Source of the DNA: Devosia sp. SD17-2
GTDB lineage: Bacteria; Pseudomonadota; Alphaproteobacteria; Rhizobiales; Devosiaceae
NCBI RefSeq assembly: GCF_029201565.1
Contig: NZ_CP104002.1
Coordinates: 1,815,001-1,879,000 of the forward strand
Length of the DNA stretch: 64,000 nucleotides
Direction: 5' to 3'
Every line of letters starts with the position of its first letter. Position 1 is the first letter of the stretch. Of this stretch, positions 59,417 through 64,000 are shown one piece after another. Under the pieces are notes generated by a model that did no database searches, was not told the origin of the DNA, and saw nothing but the letters and a program-made list of their open reading frames with translations. The translations under genes and the position numbers were made by a program.

Positions 59417-60586
59417 ATGACCCCATCCCTGAACTCCCGCATTCGCGGCATGCTGCATGGCGTTGCGCTGGGCGATGCGCTGGGTGCGCCGGTGGAAAAG
59501 CTGTCGGCAGCCCAGATCCGCGAGCGCTATGGGCGGGTGCGGTCGGTGATGACGCGGTGGCACAAGATGGATCTGCCGTCCGAGCAGCGGAACCACAGGG
59601 TGCGCGGCGACGGGATCGTTACCGACGACACGCTCATGACGCTGGCGATGATGGATATCTATGCCGAGGTGAAGCGGCATCTCGACGCCTGGGATATGGC
59701 CGACGGGATGGTGCGCCAGATCGCCTGGATCAAGCGCTGGGTGCCGGAGTTGCAGCGCGAGGCGATGTTGATCGACCGGCTGTTTTATCCGGAGAAATGG
59801 ATCTTTCAGCGCCACCAGCTGGCCAATTGCGATCCGCGGCAGGGTGGGATCGGCAACATGGTGAACTGTGGGGCGGCGATGTACATCGCGCCGATCGGGG
59901 TGGCGAATGCGGCGGATCCAAAGGCAGCCTATGGCGAGGCGATCGCCTTCGCTTCGGGCCATCAGGAGAGCTATGGGCTTGAGGCCGCCGGAGTGATGGC
60001 GGCGGCGGTGGCGGCGGCCTTTTTGCCGGGGACGAGCATCGAAAAAATTGTCGAGACGGTGACCGGGCTGGCCAAGGATGGCACGCGGGAGGCGATTGAG
60101 GCCATCGCCGAGGCGGCGCTGCGGCTGCGGAAGACGGGCGCTGAGCATGAAGAGGTCTCTGCGGTTTTCCACGAGATCATCGGGCGGTTTTCGGTGATGG
60201 GCGATGACCTCAATCACATGGAAGAAAAGGTGGGGCGGCGGACAGATGCCTACCGGCCGAGCCGGTTGCTCTCCATTGAGGAATTGCCGCTGGCGCTTGG
60301 TTTTTGCCTTTTCAATGGCGGCGACTTCCGGCGCTCGATCGAGGACGGGATCAATTCGGGACGCGATACGGATTCCATCGGCGTGATGGCCGGGGCGATC
60401 CTGGGGGCGATGCACGGTGAAGCTGTGATCGACGCTGAGGATCATGCGCAGATCAACAGGGCGAACAGGCTCGATCTGACGGCGTCGGCGGATGCGTTTG
60501 CCGGGGTGGTGACGGAAATTCTCGCTGCGGATCGCGCGGCTGCGGAGGCGCGCTGGGTGGCCAGGGCAGAACTGGGTTTGGCGTGA
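59417..60586 (+). CDS. ADP-ribosylglycohydrolase (DraG) family protein
   Basis: 389 residues from ATG 59417 (a GTG at 59408 is possible). All-helical ADP-ribosyl-acceptor-hydrolase fold with complete metal-site motifs: GVALGDALGAPVE (about 15-27), TDDT at 69-72 and GRDTDSIG at 315-322. DraG-fold enzymes hydrolyse N- or O-glycosidic bonds of ADP-ribosyl groups using two magnesium ions. No signal peptide, so cytosolic. In a sugar ABC operon its substrate may be an imported ribosyl or other glycoside rather than an ADP-ribosylated protein; that is inference. Confidence 0.88.
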   Translation: MTPSLNSRIRGMLHGVALGDALGAPVEKLSAAQIRERYGRVRSVMTRWHKMDLPSEQRNHRVRGDGIVTDDTLMTLAMMDIYAEVKRHLDAWDMADGMVRQIAWIKRWVPELQREAMLIDRLFYPEKWIFQRHQLANCDPRQGGIGNMVNCGAAMYIAPIGVANAADPKAAYGEAIAFASGHQESYGLEAAGVMAAAVAAAFLPGTSIEKIVETVTGLAKDGTREAIEAIAEAALRLRKTGAEHEEVSAVFHEIIGRFSVMGDDLNHMEEKVGRRTDAYRPSRLLSIEELPLALGFCLFNGGDFRRSIEDGINSGRDTDSIGVMAGAILGAMHGEAVIDAEDHAQINRANRLDLTASADAFAGVVTEILAADRAAAEARWVARAELGLA

Positions 60587-60661
60587 TTTTCTCCTGAGTT
60601 TTCCGGCTCCCGCCTGTGACGGCGAGACGAATGCACCAAGAATTTTGAAAGTCAGAAGCGA

Positions 60662-62758
60662 ATGCTGTCCGAAACCCAAATCCTCGAAAAGATCTATGCC
60701 GGCTTTATCGGCAAGGCCATTGGCGTGCGCCTCGGCGCCCCGGTCGAGCCGACCATCTGGAGCTATGAGCGCATCCACAAGACCTATGGCGAGGTGACGC
60801 AATATCTCCGCGATTTCAAGAACTTCGCGGCCGATGATGACACCAATGGCCCGGTCTATTTCATCCGGGCGCTGCGCGATTACGGGCTCGATTGCACCGC
60901 CGAGGATGTGGGCAAGACCTGGCTGAACTATGCGGCCGAGGAGCACGGCATGTATTGGTGGGGCGGGTTTGGTGTGTCGACCGAGCACACCGCCTATCGC
61001 AATCTGCGGGCCGGTATCCCTGCGCCGCAATCGGGCTCCATCGCGCAGAACGGCACGACGGTGGCCGAGCAGATTGGCGGGCAGATTTTCATCGACAGCT
61101 GGGGCTGGGTGAACCCGGGCAATCCGCAGCGGGCGGCGGACATGTCGGCGATGGCCGCAAGCGTTGCCCATGATGGCGACGGGCTCAATGGCGCGCGCTT
61201 CTGCGCGGCGGCGATTGCAGCGGCGTTTGAGGCCGGAAGCATTGACGAGATCATCGCGACGGCCATGTCTACCATTGATGCCGGTTCGACCTATGCCCGT
61301 GTGGGTCAGGCGGTGATCGACTTCCATAAGGCGAACCCGAAAGATTGGCGGGCCTGCCGGGAGATGCTGGAGGCCGAATGGGGCTATGACCGCTATCCCG
61401 GCGTCTGCCACATCATTCCCAATGCGGGCGTGACCATCATGTCGATCCTTTATGGCGCAGGCGATTTGCCGCGCACGGCAGAGATCGCAACCATGGCTGG
61501 CTGGGACACCGATTGTAACGCCGGCAATGCGGCGGCGATTGTCGCGACGTTTCAGGGGCTGCACGAAGGCTGGGGCAAATATCGCAAGCCCATCAATGAT
61601 TTCCTGATTGCCTCCGGGATCGTCGGCAGCATCAATATCGTCGATATTCCGAGCTTTGCGCGCGAGCTGACGGTGTTGGCGCTGCAACTGGCGGGCCGGG
61701 ACGTACCGGCGCTGTGGCAGGAAGATTTCTCCCGGCGCGGGCTGCGGTTTGATTTTGACCTGCCGGGCTCGACCCATGGTTTCCGGACCGAGGGCTTTAA
61801 TCAAATCACGCTGAAGCATTCCGATGAACGGCATGTCGAGGGCTCGCGCGGATCGCTGGAAATCCAGCTCGATCGGCTGGAGCGCGGGCAGGGCGGCCGG
61901 GTGTTCTGGAAGCCGTTCTATCGGCGCACGGATTTTGACGACGAGCGTTATCGGCCAATGTTCAGCCCGGTGGTCGATGCGGGGCAGATCGTCTCGTTCA
62001 AGCTCTGGCTCGATCCGTGGAATGGCGACGGCAATCTGCGCGTAGCGCCCTATGTGCGCCGGACGATGAGTGGCGCGATTGAGGAAGTCGGGGCCTGGGA
62101 TGTGCCGTCAGCAGAGGGTTGGCAGGACTATTCCTTTGCGGTGCCGGATGGGGTGGAAGCGATCGACGAGATCGGCATCTCCATCGAGTATTTTGGGCGG
62201 CTGAAGTTTTTAGGGCGGCTGTTCCTGGCCGATTTCAGGGTGGAAGGGCCGGGGCGGATCGTCATCGAGCCGGAGACCGAGGCACAGGAATGGGGCGCGA
62301 TCACGCGGTTTACCTATAATCGCGGGCACTGGACCAAGAGTTTTGGGCGCATTCAGGGGCATACGGCGGGCGATGCCGATATGTGGACCGGGCATTATTA
62401 CGCCAAGGATGTCACGGTCTCGGCCGATATCCAGCGGCTCTCGGGCGCCTCGCAGCTGGTGACGGCGCGGGTGCTAGGGACGGGGCGGTTTTATGCGGCC
62501 GGGTTTGAGGGGGATGAGGTGGTCATCCTCAAGGAGAATTTTGGGTCCACCGTTCTCGCAAGGGCATCGTTCAAGCCGGAGACCGGGAAGAGCTATCAGT
62601 TTGCCTTCAGCGTGAAGGGAGATCAGCTGACTTTTGCGGTGGATGGGACGGAGCTGATCTCGGCGAGAGATAGCGACTACACCCACGGCATGGCGGGCGT
62701 TCGGCTGGCCTCGGCTGGGCGGATGAGTGTTGGGCGGATCGAGATCGTCGAGAGCTGA
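60662..62758 (+). CDS. Multidomain ADP-ribosylglycohydrolase-like protein with beta-rich C-terminus
   Basis: 698 residues, no signal peptide. Residues 1-350 are DraG-like but divergent: the early block reads GFIGKAIGVRLGAPVE (Lys where the usual GDxxG has Asp), the first Asp cluster is DDDTN at 58-62 and the last motif GWDTDCNAGNAAA at 280-292 keeps DTD. Residues about 365-540 look like a jelly-roll or carbohydrate-binding module (FDFDLPGSTHGFRTEGFN ... EIGISIEYFG). Residues about 545-698 resemble a LamG/concanavalin-like fold (GHWTKSFGRIQGHTAGD ... GMAGVRLASAGRMSVGRIEI). Probably a cytosolic glycoside-acting enzyme of unknown specificity. Confidence 0.8.
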   Translation: MLSETQILEKIYAGFIGKAIGVRLGAPVEPTIWSYERIHKTYGEVTQYLRDFKNFAADDDTNGPVYFIRALRDYGLDCTAEDVGKTWLNYAAEEHGMYWWGGFGVSTEHTAYRNLRAGIPAPQSGSIAQNGTTVAEQIGGQIFIDSWGWVNPGNPQRAADMSAMAASVAHDGDGLNGARFCAAAIAAAFEAGSIDEIIATAMSTIDAGSTYARVGQAVIDFHKANPKDWRACREMLEAEWGYDRYPGVCHIIPNAGVTIMSILYGAGDLPRTAEIATMAGWDTDCNAGNAAAIVATFQGLHEGWGKYRKPINDFLIASGIVGSINIVDIPSFARELTVLALQLAGRDVPALWQEDFSRRGLRFDFDLPGSTHGFRTEGFNQITLKHSDERHVEGSRGSLEIQLDRLERGQGGRVFWKPFYRRTDFDDERYRPMFSPVVDAGQIVSFKLWLDPWNGDGNLRVAPYVRRTMSGAIEEVGAWDVPSAEGWQDYSFAVPDGVEAIDEIGISIEYFGRLKFLGRLFLADFRVEGPGRIVIEPETEAQEWGAITRFTYNRGHWTKSFGRIQGHTAGDADMWTGHYYAKDVTVSADIQRLSGASQLVTARVLGTGRFYAAGFEGDEVVILKENFGSTVLARASFKPETGKSYQFAFSVKGDQLTFAVDGTELISARDSDYTHGMAGVRLASAGRMSVGRIEIVES

Positions 62759-62783
62759 GTGAAGTCAGCTCAGTGAAGAGGGA

Positions 62784-62840
62784 AGGCCCCCTCATCCGAC
62801 GCTTCGCGTCGACCTCTCCCCCAAGGGAGAGGTGAAGGGG
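62784..62840. repeat. Extragenic palindromic repeat
   Basis: GGCCCCCTCATCCGACGCTT then CGCGTCGACCTCTCCC and CAAGGGAGAGGTGAAGGGG. CGACGC-TT-CGCGTCG and CCTCTCCC-CCAA-GGGAGAGG each form hairpins. It is the same type as the block at 57438-57720 and lies before the ATPase gene. Confidence 0.75.
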
Positions 62841-62874
62841 AGGCCGCCATATGGCGGTGACAGAGGAGACGAAT

Positions 62875-63930
<1,056 letters not shown>

Positions 63931-63949
63931 GTTTCTTAGCCGTTCTGGC

Positions 63950-63984
63950 TCCCTCCCCCTCGTGGGGAGGGTTGGGGTGGGGGG
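63950..63984. repeat. Extragenic palindromic repeat after the ATPase gene
   Basis: CCCTCCCCCTCGTGGGGAGGG at about 63950-63970, then TTGGGGTGGGGGGC. It is the fourth such block associated with this operon. It could form a hairpin past the last gene. Confidence 0.7.
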
Positions 63985-64000
63985 CTACTGGCACAGTGCT

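Noticed and set aside
59084..61834. Very long reverse-strand open frame (916 codons) across the DraG-family genes
   Set aside because: It is antisense to well-supported genes, its translation has no domain pattern and is rich in Arg/His/Pro as expected for a GC-rich shadow frame.

Overview
The window looks like chromosome from a high-G+C alphaproteobacterium of the Hyphomicrobiales, probably close to Devosia. This is inferred from the gene content (DUF3126, DUF2336, a bacterial transglutaminase-like cysteine peptidase, a PAS_5 protein, an NDUFS6-like zinc finger, a CelD-like acyltransferase), tightly packed ATGA/TGATG junctions, and GC-rich extragenic palindromes. No taxonomic marker such as rRNA is present, so the genus is a guess.

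Region 1 (1-33.9 kb) is mostly core and housekeeping: purB (partial), rpe, a chemotaxis receptor, ccdA, radC, map, gpt, tRNA-Leu(UAA), rluA, ogt, a gluconate module (gntK and an SDR divergent from gnd), cysE, hisI, folE, an Fe-S scaffold, yidD, thrS, arfB and a phosphohexomutase. Two genes here, the receptor and radC, are each broken by one base in a short homopolymer. That could mean real decay or residual sequencing error.

Region 2 (34.0-42.3 kb) starts with an IS1182-like element that landed in a transcription terminator and duplicated its hairpin. After it come two unrecognised exported proteins, a nitroreductase, a lytic transglycosylase, a DUF2336 protein and nadK.

Region 3 (42.5-54.3 kb) is a catabolic island for lignin-type phenylpropanoids: vanA-vanR-vanB, then a feruloyl-CoA synthetase, thiolase, short-chain dehydrogenase, 4-hydroxybenzoyl-CoA-type thioesterase and crotonase, then a MarR regulator divergent from a TRAP transporter. 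The enzyme set, and the lack of a vanillin dehydrogenase, fit a CoA-dependent beta-oxidative route (feruloyl-CoA to vanilloyl-CoA to vanillate to protocatechuate) better than the common retro-aldol route through vanillin. The same dyad, GTTAT-N5-ATAAC, overlaps the predicted promoters of the fcs operon and of the marR/TRAP pair, suggesting one MarR regulon for uptake and side-chain breakdown.

Region 4 (54.3-63.9 kb) is a LacI-regulated ABC importer operon (two LplB/LplC-like permeases, a binding protein and a UgpC-like ATPase). It also encodes two different ADP-ribosylglycohydrolase-fold proteins, one of them a 698-residue protein with extra beta-rich C-terminal domains. This pairing of a sugar importer with DraG-fold hydrolases is the best candidate for an undescribed system here. 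GGGAACGTTCCC-like sites around lacI and in the first permease gene are its likely operators. Extragenic palindromic repeats cluster in and after this operon.
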